64,000 bases of DNA from assembly GCF_051622035.1 (NCBI RefSeq), contig NC_135357.1, positions 14,817,001 to 14,881,000 of the forward strand. Reading direction: 5' to 3'. The first letter of the stretch is position 1; every line of letters begins with the position of its first letter. The notes beneath the pieces are model-generated. The model had not been told where the DNA came from and made no database searches. It worked only from the letters and a program-made list of their open reading frames with translations. The position numbers and the translations under genes were made by a program. This document shows, in pieces, positions 15,138 to 26,000 of the stretch. This DNA is from Arctopsyche grandis (Eukaryota > Arthropoda > Insecta > Trichoptera > Hydropsychidae).

Positions 15138-15589
15138 GGTTCGGTGATTGATAGTCAAATGTGAACCGGTCGCTCTAGATAGGTAACACGTGATCACTAA
15201 AGAGCGGATAGGGAGCGTGCTTTTTCCAGGAATCAGGGCGTTTTGGGTCTATTTACAAAGATAGAGTGCAAAAAAAAGGTTCATCATAAAAATGAACAAT
15301 GCACCGCGAACAATAAATAAAGAACGGCACGCTTCCGGTCCTACCTCAAGTGATCGCCCGTTACACTAAAACTGGTCACGAGAAAACTGGTCACACCCGA
15401 AAATTGGTCACGAAAAAACTGGTCACACCCAAAAATTAAAAATTGGTCGAATTTTTGGGTGTGACCAGTTTTTTCGTAACTAATTTTCGGGTGTGACCAG
15501 TTATAGTGTGACGGGTGATCACGTGTGACCGATCTAGAGCGACCGGTTGTCCTGTGACTGGTTCACATATGACTAGTAGTCCGTTTACC
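15138..15589. mobile_element. Foldback element with modular arms and 9-bp target duplication
   Basis: The 9-bp direct repeat GATTCTTTC flanks the element (15129-15137 and 15590-15598). Outer arms: GTCAAATGTGAACC then GGTCGCTCTAGAT on the left, and their inverse on the right. The right arm carries an extra 15-bp unit (AGTCACAGGACAACC on the arm-reading strand) between those two blocks. At 15383-15504 there is an internal palindrome of 15-17-bp modules such as AACTGGTCACACCCGAA. The centre (about 15198-15345) resembles the small MITE family seen at 28492 and 29281. Tandem modules in the inverted repeats plus a 9-bp duplication suggest a Foldback/MULE-type element. No coding sequence. Confidence 0.75.
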
Positions 15590-15603
15590 GATTCTTTCAT
15601 ATT

Positions 15604-15752
15604 GGCACCATTAACACTAGCGATATCTACACCGATATGTACGAAATTTTCCATATCCAGTTCCCATATTGCAACCACAGGTTGCAATATGGGAACTGGA
15701 TATGGAAAATTTCATACATATCGGTGTAGATATCGTTAGTGTTAACGGTGCC
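15604..15752. repeat. Near-perfect hairpin, 73-bp arms with a 3-nt loop
   Basis: The left arm 15604-15676 (GGCACC ... GCAACC) is repeated inverted at 15680-15752 (GGTTGC ... GGTGCC) with only about three mismatches and only ACA between. Such short spacing points to recent inverted duplication or to a small foldback element. It abuts the target duplication of the neighbouring foldback element. Confidence 0.85.
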
Positions 15753-16038
15753 ATTCGTTAGCGTATTTAAAATTGAAATATTTGGCAAAAATTACCTGGT
15801 TTTAAGTTTGACAAAATGGTCACTTTAGAATATCTTTAATTTCTTATCATTACTAATTATAATATGTAATTTGAAGTCAATTGATGTAAATGCATTATTT
15901 AAATAGCCAACTACTCGGGTATTTTTTCTTCTACTTTTTGAGCTTCCAGTGATATTTCGGTTCACTACTAATTAATAGCAATATAAAAGTCATCGTTAAT
16001 GTGTTATTTGAATCGACTGTAATTTTGTAGTTACATAC

Positions 16039-16508
16039 TTAAGAGGGTTGGACACCAGCACCTTGTTCATACAAACGTATTAGACTTCTCCCTTCCTCAA
16101 TTATGGTACTAGAAAAATTATTTTTTTATATGCTCTGGATATCTACCATAGGCATGTTTCAATTTTTTTGATTATTTATTTTTTATAGGAGCTAGGACCC
16201 ACCAAACATATATAAAATCGCCTCATTTTTACACCCACGAAAAGAGTCTAGCATGCTTGGTTAACGGTTTATTTAAAAAAAAATACGAAAATTGAAACAC
16301 AGAAAATATCTTTCTCATACTGATGATGAAATTTTTTTTTTAAATTTGTCCAGTTTCGGAGGAGAAAACTGGGGAATACGAAACCTCGATTTTGTCGATT
16401 TAAAATAAGTATTATCTGGTCGAGGCGCAACTGTCGGATTCACTCAATATGTATATCGAAGAAAGGAACGGCAACAAAATTAAGGTTTCGGGTATTCAGC
16501 CCTCTTAA
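16039..16508. mobile_element. TTAA-flanked inverted-repeat element, copy 2, beside the MED11 promoter
   Basis: TTAA at 16039-16042 and 16505-16508. The ends GAGGGTTGGACACC and CAGCCCTC are inverted copies of each other, and the body matches 4087-4602. It ends only 168 bp before the MED11 start codon, so it may form part of that gene's promoter or leader. Confidence 0.82.
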
Positions 16509-16676
16509 TTTCATGGTCGATTAATGGTAGACGTGGGTGTAGAATATAGAATAGCAGCGTGCGCGAGTGTGCGAGTGTGCGAGTCGGCGAAACGGCGAAC
16601 CGGCGAGTCGACGACTCGACAGGCGGCGACTCTGGCGGGAAGTTGCGGGGCGGCGGGGGGAGGGGCGCAGCCCGAC

Positions 16677-17190
16677 ATGACGGCTCCCATGGAGCGCATT
16701 CAGCTGCTCGACACTATCGAGAAAGACATCAGCACTTGTCTGCAGAGCGCTGGTCCGTCATTCCCATTCCCATTCCCAACACTACCACCACCACCACCAC
16801 CACACACTCTATTTACTAAACTGACTCTTCGCTATTTCGTTGACAGGTCAGGCGCTGCTCGAGCTCAGTAAGGAGAAGTCGAGCCAGAAACAGGCCGAGG
16901 GTAACACGCACCAGTTCCTCAAGACTTTGGGTCAAGTAGAGACGAAGCTGAGTGAACAAATCAATTATCTCACTCAGGTGTCTACCGGCCAGCCCCACGA
17001 AGGCTCCGGTTACGCTTCGCAGAAAGTATTACAAATGGCCTGGCATCGATTGGAACATGTACGTTCGTGGGTTAACGAATTAGACAGATTGAAGACTACA
17101 CACTTAGCTGCGGCTAATCGTGCCAATGGATCTAAAGTCAACGGCAGCACTGGCGTCACTTCAGCTACAGTCGGGACGACCACTGGATGA
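16677..17190 (+). CDS. MED11: Mediator of RNA polymerase II transcription subunit 11
   Basis: Small head-module subunit of Mediator that helps link the complex to TFIIH and RNA polymerase II. Two exons, 16677-16752 and 16847-17190, give 139 residues (family usually 115-180). The start reads MTAPMERIQLLDTIEKDI. After the junction the typical QALLELSKEKSSQKQAE and LSEQINYLTQVSTGQPHEG follow, and GYASQKVLQMAWHRLEHV completes the conserved core. The two helices form the MED22 partner surface in other species. The 94-bp intron has a weak donor, GTCCGT, the only GT available in place, and is full of TTCCCA and CCA repeats. The C-terminal tail is Ala/Gly/Thr-rich and unconserved. Upstream, 16555-16670 is a GC-rich promoter block. 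Confidence 0.95.
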
Positions 17191-17195
17191 CATTG

Positions 17196-17201
17196 AATAA
17201 A
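17196..17201 (+). terminator. MED11 polyadenylation signal AATAAA
   Basis: AATAAA only 5 bases past the MED11 stop, which would give a very short 3' UTR; a later signal is possible. Confidence 0.5.
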
Positions 17202-17481
17202 AATAACTTCATCATAGCTCTACTTTGTACATATATGTAACTAATTATTAAAACTTTCATTGTGATTTTAATCTTTTTTTAAACATTTTAAAGGAAAATT
17301 CAATGTCATGTGTCGATAAAAGATATGTGAAACTGATAAATAAATTTCCTCGTTCAAAATACAATTAAAATTTTATTTAACATACCAAAACAATATACAT
17401 ACATAATTATTATCGAATCTTACACCAGCTCTTTATTTTGAACCAGCTATGTATGCATCTACATATGTATTTAAAAGGAAC

Positions 17482-17942
17482 CCTGACAAAACCACGCAGG
17501 ACAAAAGGAAATGATAACTTTTATTCGGCATTTTTATTTTCTATAACCAATAAAAATAAAAAATTACATACTGTAAAATTAAAGCATACTTAATGGACAG
17601 TTTTAATTTTATTTATTGCCTGCCATCCTCAGGTATAACCCAATGCGCAGGCAGTTGTCCAGAGTGCTAATTCTGGAGGAAGCGCCATATATACTCATCC
17701 TCGGCTATTGATAAGCAAAATTGAAGAATAAATTGAAATAATGTTGAAAATATGAACGAATTCACACTTCCACCGAATTATAAGCTCGTTAATTACTCAC
17801 GGGACTAAGCATACCTGCTACATACTAGAGCACTGTGTAATGTACATGAATCAAAAACCACAATAAACTTGAAATGAAATATTTTCAATGTATCGAGGCA
17901 ATTTAAAGTTAAAATATTATTGTCGTGCATGGCTTTGTCAGG
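17482..17942. mobile_element. Inverted-repeat MITE between the convergent MED11 and NUFIP1 genes
   Basis: The left end CCTGACAAAACCACGCAGGACA is matched by the inverse of TGTCGTGCATGGCTTTGTCAGG at the right, with three mismatches over 22 bp. The 461-bp body has no coding potential. Target duplication is unclear, so I do not assign a superfamily. Confidence 0.6.
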
Positions 17943-18168
17943 ACACCGTTCAAAGAGATGTGTATGACAAAGCAAGATGCGCATCTCTTACATTTTGGGT
18001 CTTTTCTGTTGTGACTCGACCAACATGAAGAACAAACATTACACGTATAAATTTTTTTTAATAGGTAAACTCAATCTTTTAATATTAAATGGTGTTACAA
18101 ATTTAAAATCACTATAAATTTATTATACTCGTACAAATGCAGTTTGTAAATGAAATTTTTTTTAGCAT

Positions 18169-19777
18169 TTATTTAGGTTGTATTTCATCGAAAAAATTGT
18201 TTTTTATAATATAATTTATGCTTTGAAGTATAACATTTCTTTCATGTCGAATTTCTTTATCCAACAACTTTTCTAATAGCGTCGATGGTCGTTCTTTATA
18301 ATATTTCAGTTGTTTTTGGAATGTATTCAAAATTCGATTTGGATCCCTTCTGTTGATTTTTGTTTTGATTTCCGAGTCTTCGATAGGATTCTTTCGCTTT
18401 CTTATATTTTTACGATCACGGGTAGTGTTTTTCTTTTCAATTATTTTATTTTCGGACACGATTTCCATTACAGTTGATATTGTATCGGTTTTTTGAATAG
18501 CTGCTACTTCTGGTCCACTATCACTATCAATATTGGGAACTATACTTGTTGATTTATTTTCAGGTAAACTTGTATTAGATATATTTGGATTAGAAGTCAA
18601 TTCGGTAATTTTATTTGATTCTTTTGAAATATGTGAATTTGACACATTATTGAATATAAGATCGTCAGTTTCTTCTTCAGATGATGTTTGATAAGCGACT
18701 ATTAGGCTATTCAACGCTTTACAAACTGGTGCATTTTCTATTTTATGCAAATTTGTATCCTTTTCCAACCACTCTGCATCTTCAATATCAATATCATCGT
18801 TCGGGTGTGGTTCTTCTTCTTCGTGTAATATATCATTACGTTCTATCTCACTCGTTCCTTTAAAAGCCGGTACTCCACAATAAAAGTCTTCAATATCAGA
18901 TTGAGATGGTTTTACAGGCATGGTGGTAATTTCTGTCTCTACTCTCTTTGGTTTTGGTTTTTTGAAATCTCGTTTAAATTCGTGTCGATTCTTATTGAAA
19001 GTGTTTTTAGGACCTCTATTATTCTTAAAATTGAAATCTTAAAATAAATTCAGTAATTAGATTTGTTATAAGTGTCTTACTATATTATATATGTAATAAT
19101 AATTAAAATTAGGCAATTACCGTTTTTTGACCGATTGTTAAATCTGGATTTTGGTTCTTGTAGTTTTTCACCACGATCTGTACGTTCTTTTTGTTGCACT
19201 TTAAGTTTTTCAATATTTTCTTTACTAGGATAATTTTTTTTTCTTTCTTTAATCCATTTGGCGATATCATCGGGTGTTTCTAAATTTTTTAATTTGTTGT
19301 ATAATCCAGTGCTGTGTTGCATTTGTATATGATTAGTGACAACTTTAGGGTGAGCTATGAACTTGCATCCGTCGATTCCACATTTCTAAAAAAATATTTA
19401 CACAATTTAAAATCGGATTAAATTATAAATGACAAAACTATATCAAACCATAAAATATAATTATTCGAAACAACGATGGAATAATCTGTAATTATCCGTA
19501 CTTGATGTTCCGATATATGACTATCGAGCAATTGTGAAGTTTTGAATCCTCTGTCGCACGTCTCACAAAAGTGTTCAAAGTTATCCTGGACTCTACCCGT
19601 TTGATTCGACATGCTTTGATTTTGAAAATTATATGGATTTGTATTTTGGAAATGAGCTGGTTTCGTCCTCGGTCGCCATTTGTTCTCATTAAACACTATT
19701 GGCGGTTTCGAGGAATCGAAATTATTTATTTGGTTCGGTACGATCCCCGAAAATCGGTTTTGTTGATTGTTAAACAT
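18169..19777 (-). CDS. NUFIP1: Nuclear FMR1-interacting protein 1 homologue (NUFIP1)
   Basis: RNA-binding assembly factor for box C/D snoRNPs with the R2TP/Hsp90 machinery; in vertebrates also a ribophagy receptor. Exons 19502-19777, 19121-19385 and 18169-19037 give 469 residues. Residues 1-65 are Asn/Gln-rich. A C2H2 pair follows: Cys71, Cys74, His87 and His91, then Cys94, Cys99, His111 and His116 across the exon 1/2 junction. Next is the NUFIP signature DDIAKWIKERKKNYPSKENI (residues 131-150), the most diagnostic block. The long third exon encodes a basic RGPKNTFNKNRHEF segment, an acidic stretch (HEEEEPHPNDDIDIEDAEW), and a C-terminal basic domain ending ERPSTLLEKLLDKEIRHERN. An AATAAA overlaps the stop codon. 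Convergent with MED11. Confidence 0.93.
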
Positions 19778-20616
19778 TTTTCCTTGTGTTTAGTATGTCA
19801 GCACGTCCAATCAAAACATAACCTCCCATCCAATTGTCAAAAGTGAATATTGGTCACCAACGATAGAAATACGTCCAGGTCTAAATAAAATAAGAGTGAA
19901 GTTTGTAGGCATATAGTACAACTGAAATGATCTCATCAGGTCACTGCGACACATGTCCAGGAAAGTCATTAACGCATGGCACACGCTCGCCTCGTCAAAA
20001 GGTCGACACGTGTTTCTATACACGTGTCTTGGAAACAAAGGAAGAACTCACTGAACCCGTAAAAACCACGAACTACGTCCAGGCGTATGAACCCATAAAA
20101 CCACGCTCGCGAGTACCAAGAACAAAAGATGTGCACACGACACACTTCAACCCAAAACGTTTATAAAGCAACGCAGCAACCTCCACCGGCAGAGTGAGCC
20201 TCTGAAGTTCAAACAGATCACTTCTCCGAAGAAACCTCTTCGTACATACAATAAGAAGAAGCTTTAAATGTTGAAAAGGTGTAGAAATAGACAACATGGC
20301 TACTGTTGAAATATCGTATATTGTATTCCTTTAAATAGATCAGTTGTTTTATTTTAATAAATTACTAACAAAATAATCTGTTAACATAGTGAAATTTTGC
20401 GTTCTGATTAATAAAGATTTTAACCTGACATTCATGGTTCTGGTCTTTTGGTTAATGGCAGGACTGTGTTAAAGTTGTTAAAAAATACAAAACATATTTC
20501 CACAATCCAATTCCGGCTTGAAATTTAAAAATAGATTTTATCCCCATTTCGTTAATTTAATAATATCTCTGGAGCGTTAATAGAGAATGTTGTATATATA
20601 ATGAGCTGATGTACGC

Positions 20617-20790
20617 CCGGGTTACACGAGCTGAATGGATAAGACCAGCACCGCGCCTGCGCCGAGTACTAGGGCCGGATGAATTCTAGCCGGTGGATTC
20701 ATCCGGCCCGTCTGAAACATTGCATACCCATCCATACAACACAGGGCCTAGTACTCGGTGCAGACACGATGCCGGTGTAATTCATCCTGC
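20617..20790. repeat. GC-rich inverted repeat (MITE-like)
   Basis: The left CGCCGAGTACTAGGGCC pairs with the right GGGCCTAGTACTCGGTGC, and CACCG/CGGTG extends it. Inside, GCCGGATGAATTC and GGATTCATCCGGC form another stem. It stands out by GC content from the AT-rich surroundings. Confidence 0.6.
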
Positions 20791-20920
20791 ACAGCAATAC
20801 TCTATTTTGTGTTAAAGACCGCAAAATCCAAAGAACTGCAAAAATCCTGCATTTTTTAAACGATCATGAACCAACAAAAATCATTATCATATTCGAATTC
20901 AGTGGGTCAAATTAAGTAAA

Positions 20921-20975
20921 GATTGGTTAAGCTCTGCTCTGGTAACTCAAAAACGTGATTTTTTGTTGCTCAGTG
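20921..20975 (-). mobile_element. Solo end of a mariner/Tc1-like element, right-facing copy
   Basis: Minus strand CACTGAGCAACAAAAAA...GAGTTACCAGAGCAGAGCTTAACCAATC, with TA outside it at 20976-20977. It is the inverted partner of 15030-15076, which lacks a 13-bp stretch (TCACGTTTTTGAG) present here. Confidence 0.5.
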
Positions 20976-22135
20976 TAAGTAAACTTTCTTATTTCAATAT
21001 ATATTTTTATTTTTGGCTATATACAAGAATGAAATGTACGCAATTAACAAATATCAGATATCTCTTCAATTTTAATTAAACATGATAAAAACACAAATAT
21101 AGAAACACTGTGTCTCAGTTCTGTACATATTGTATCTTGTTGAATCACTCTTAGTAATAGTAATAGTCTAATAGAGTTGTTTGAATTTTCGACGACTCCG
21201 ACTTCATCCAAAAGCCTCAACTTTACAGCCTTAATTATTGCATATGAATGTCTGATCAGGTTATTTTTAATAATCATAAATTTCATTCAATATTTAATAC
21301 ACTGCGTATGTAAAAATAATATGGCTCGTCAACTGTGCTAAGATTGCTAACTACTGAATTTTAATTTGAAATAGAATGAGAACTTTGTGATATTACCTTT
21401 CATGTTTCCTTCGATTGGCGTGAGACTTACATAGAGACTTACATAGAGGCAACCCTCCTATAATGCGCTTGATCTGTTTCGCAAGAAAATGGGAAAAAGA
21501 AAGAAGGGAAAGAAAAATAATTGAATTTATAAAAAAATATACATAAATGATTTTATGCATTTTCTCTTATTTTTAAAATTTTGTTTTTTTTTCTTTACAT
21601 TACTCATGCCTTTGTTCCAAATTACAGGTATGTCAATTGGAGGTTCTGAGGTGGGTACCTCCTTAGATTTAGTCAGGCCAGGAACTTTTGCCATTTGAAA
21701 TAATATGAATTTTAATCAAATCGATTATTCGTTACTAAAGGTTTAGGCAGCAGAAACCACAACAAGTTTTAATGTGCATAAAAGCTGCTTCCAAAAAATT
21801 GGTTTTTTAAAAAACAACTACAAACTCTTTAGCTTTTGTCTCGTTTCGGGAAAAGTCGAAATGACGTTTCTGCCGAATAAAATCGAAACATACATCATGG
21901 GGGGGAATTGACTATATATTATTTTAAACCTAGTAGACTAGTATCGCATGATGAGTGGTCCGCATTGAATAGAGATATAGAGCCGGAAAGAAAATAGAGG
22001 TACGTATGTATATTAATGAATCTAGAAAATCGTCAAGGAATGAGGGGCATTAAAATTGAAAATATAATAATTTTTTGTATATATACATTTTTGAAAGATA
22101 AAAATGAAGATTTTGGAAAAATTTAAATATACGTA

Positions 22136-22251
<116 letters not shown>

Positions 22252-22299
22252 GAAATTCGTCGAAGGGGGCGGGAGGCATGGCTCCCTTGGATTCGCCTA

Positions 22300-23050
22300 T
22301 GGATACGTAAGTATGTAAACTAGAAGTGACGGTGCTGGCAGTTGCAAATCGGTGTTTGTCAGTTGGCAGTAGTGTGGGCGCGCCTCGTCTACATTCAGTG
22401 TAGGAGTGGGCGCCGCGGTCGCACGACGTTCGTACCGCTCCGTCTGACAAACGACATTCGACACCAACAGCCGACAGCGCCAGCCGCCAGCCGCCAGCCG
22501 CCAGCCGCCAGCCGTCACTCTCCCCTTCGCCACCACCTTCAACTTGAACGCAACTGCTCATCACACTCTACCGACATGGTGAGATCTCACACCCTTTCTA
22601 TTGCCATTATGTACACTACTATTTGACACCACACCGCACCGCACCGCAACGCAACGCAACGGGGCGCCGCCCACGCCGCTCGCCGTTTGTCGTTTGCCGT
22701 TCGCCGTTCGCCGGAAGCCGCGCTCTTCGCTCGTGACAAACGGACAACGATGTCTCGTCAAGAGTCGCGTCTCGGGAGTCGCCATGTGACCGTGTGAGTC
22801 GGAAGCCGGCGACCGGCGACCGGCGAACGACGACCGGCACCCGGCGAATCGTGACGAGATGAGGTGCACGCGATTTTCGCCTCCTCCGGGAACAGAACGG
22901 CGTCGTTAGGTGCGATATTCGTTCGGAGGAGGGCGTGGAGTCGGACGCGCGGTGTTGCCAACACCGGCCGGTGTATTTCGGTAAAAAGCCGCAACGCGCC
23001 ATCCTATCGACAACCTTTTTTTCTTTTCTCTCTACGAGCATTTTAACCTA
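22300..23050 (+). promoter_or_regulatory. GC-rich promoter island 1 of twinstar
   Basis: A GC/CpG-rich block with a short CGCCAGC tandem (about 22484-22516) around the exon-1a start codon at 22576. Composition and the following donor site support a promoter; no TATA box was recognised. Confidence 0.5.
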
Positions 23051-26000
23051 CGTTCTTTCACTTTGTGCATTTTCTGCAATCGATTCACCACCATGACACG
23101 ACATGTCGTCAACTGAATGTTCAAAACTTCGCTTTATCGAATTTGTGCAATCGCCGTTGGTCAACGACTATGGGTCATATTGTGCAAATTTCACGACCGA
23201 TGACTCGACCATAAGTCACATTACAATCAAGCTATCGCAGTCGTGAACTATGATAATTATACATTTAATTACTTCCGTCGTATTACTCATACTATAAGGT
23301 TGTCTGTTCCCTGTATATACTCACAAAGAAAAATCTTTGGGTTGATATTTTCATAACCAGACTTCGGCGCTCGGGTTCTATTTCCCAAGAAAGAGGATTT
23401 ATTATTATTGTCCTACAAAGATAGAGCCAAAACGAAAGGTTGACAATAAAAATTGACAATAGTTAACCTATTTTTTTGGGCAAAAGCACTCTGGCTCCGA
23501 TCCTTACTCATACCTAGAGGTAGGATAGTCACAGTGCTATCCATTGTTCGGCAAACCTTTAACAATGAATTTACAACCTTTGAACAATACACGGCCCCCT
23601 CAGACTCCGGTGACTATGAGTCATAACTTACTGAAATTTGCTACAAATATTAGTCATACAGACGATTTACGAATACATGTGCCTTGCTGACGTGTCAGAA
23701 TGACTACGTATATTTATTTTATCGCCTCTTTCTAGCAAATTAATGAAATATTCTAATATATAAATGACGTATGTATTATACTAGTCAATTTAAAAACTCC
23801 AATTGAATGTTATTTTAAAGACATCCCACTTACATCCAGATATTCGCGGACAATTTGTTTTTGCCCACAAAAAATAATTAATAATACAAAGCAAAAGAGC
23901 AAAAAAATGTAGTAATTGACAATAGTGAACCGTTTCTTATGGACAAAAGAAACTTGTCCGCCGATCTCTGCTTTTATCAAATCAAATATGAATCTCAAAA
24001 AAAAATTTATATCGAAAGTTCCCGTTACAATTTCGAATTTTTATTACTAATGTTAAAAATAATCAGTAGTAATCATGTCGTGGTTTTATTTTTATAAAAA
24101 TGCCAACGTATTTGCAACGAGTCACATCCGTACGGTAATTACCGAACGATAAGATTGTGTGCCTACTGTTCTACAAGTGAGCATTCGATACTTAAAAAAT
24201 CTTATTAAATTTTTTTTTAATAATATAGAAAAAAAATCATGTCAACAACGATTGTTTGTGTTTGTTTTGCTTGAATTTTCTCCGCACATGGAAGAAAGTA
24301 AATATTCATATGTAGTTGCGATCGATCGGTTTGCATGTAAAATTAGTCGCGGTTATATTCACGTAGCGAGAAATAATGTTTTTAAAAAAATATAATAATA
24401 TAAGGCGACCCGATTGAATGAATTTTGATGAATCACCAAGGTATTTACATATTTCATCCATGATGTAAATTTTTCTTTAAAAAAAAAATCTTATTTTAAT
24501 CAGTCATTTCTAAGAAATTAAAATTTTTTTAAATGTTTTTATTTTATTTTTTTAAATTTGTCAATGATTTTTTAACAATGTTGATGATATTATGTACCGA
24601 TGGTTATGAACTGCTGCATGTCCGCCCGGTGAATCACGACCGGCTGTGAATGTCGGTTTTTTTTGTTGAACGCAACTACACTTCACCAAATTGTTGCAAT
24701 TATTTTTACACACAGACACCGGTCATTATATATTATTTCGCCTACTTTTGCCATTTACAACAATAAATATCGTTTAAATTATTGTTAAATTAAATCTTTA
24801 GTTTTTTTTCTTACAATCATATATCACCATTATTCGATTGAACGATATATTTATTTTTTGCGAACATCAATTTGACAGTTATTATGACGTTTGAAATGTA
24901 CACACATGGCCGTCCTCCAATATAAGCAAATCGCTCCGAGAATAATGCGCTCGTACAGAATATGTGTGAATCATAATGTGATCAATTTACATTGTTTATT
25001 CACATGTAACTTGCACTGTGTGTAATTTTCTATCGGATTTATTTTATATTGCAATACAACATGCCGATTGAAGACCCCTGACCGCGAATTCGCGTGAGCA
25101 ATGCGCTACCATATATGGACATGGCCGTTATCTTATCACCGAAAGTCACATACGTCGTCAACTTTTAAGCGTTTTCATGAATTTGCTCGCTTACACGAAG
25201 TTGCTCGTCACAAATGCGGGTTGGTTCCGTCAGGCGAAAATTGCGTCTATTCTTGTCGAACACGCTCGCTTTCACGACCCACCGCGTGGCTCATTCGAAG
25301 GGGGGGGGGGGGACGAATTTTTAACAAGATCCTTTCAAACACTACAAGGGGATGTATCACTGGTGGGTAGCAAATACAAACTACCCCAATTCGTGTGCGA
25401 AGAGGGGGGTTGGAAATGACCGGTTTTCACTTCCGCGACGTGTGTGTGTGTGTGTTCGGATAACCGCGTCAGCTGGATGCATTGTATACACATGGGTGTG
25501 TGCGAATAATCAATGGGGAGATTTTTCGCGTGACGCCACTGTGCGTCATAATTATTTTAATTTGTTCGAATGGAATGGAATGGTCAGTGTCGTGGGCGAG
25601 GAGATCATCGTCCACCTGTTTCGTCTGCGAGTTTCGCCTCTGGGGCTGCGGGGGTTGGGTTGGGTTGGGTGGGGTGCAGTCCTCCCCCTCACCCCCAGTT
25701 GCATCCCTCCTCCCCCGCCACCCCTCCCCCTCCCCTTAGAGTCTAAAGGGGGGGTTTCGGTGCGCAGTCTCGTCGGCGTCGTTCGCTCGCGCCTTATATG
25801 GAAGTTTGTGAACCGCCAGACTCGACTCCACTCCACTCCATTCCACTCACCGAGAGAGTGAGAGGGAGAGGAAGACAGAGAGAAAGAGAGAGCTGAAAGG
25901 GGTCGCCAACCGACGACGACATGTCTCTGCGCCAAATTATTGTTTAATCTGTTCAATTCCAGTGTAGGTATAGATTTGCATCGACTCGTCCCACGTCCCA

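Noticed and set aside
15361-15510. Short spaced repeats that look at first like a CRISPR array
   Set aside because: Units of 15-17 bp without unique spacers, arranged as an inverted palindrome; this is an arm of a foldback element in a eukaryotic genome.
25650-25674. Telomere-like TTGGG repeats
   Set aside because: Only three to four units within a GC-rich promoter, not the insect TTAGG type; better read as a G-quadruplex tract.
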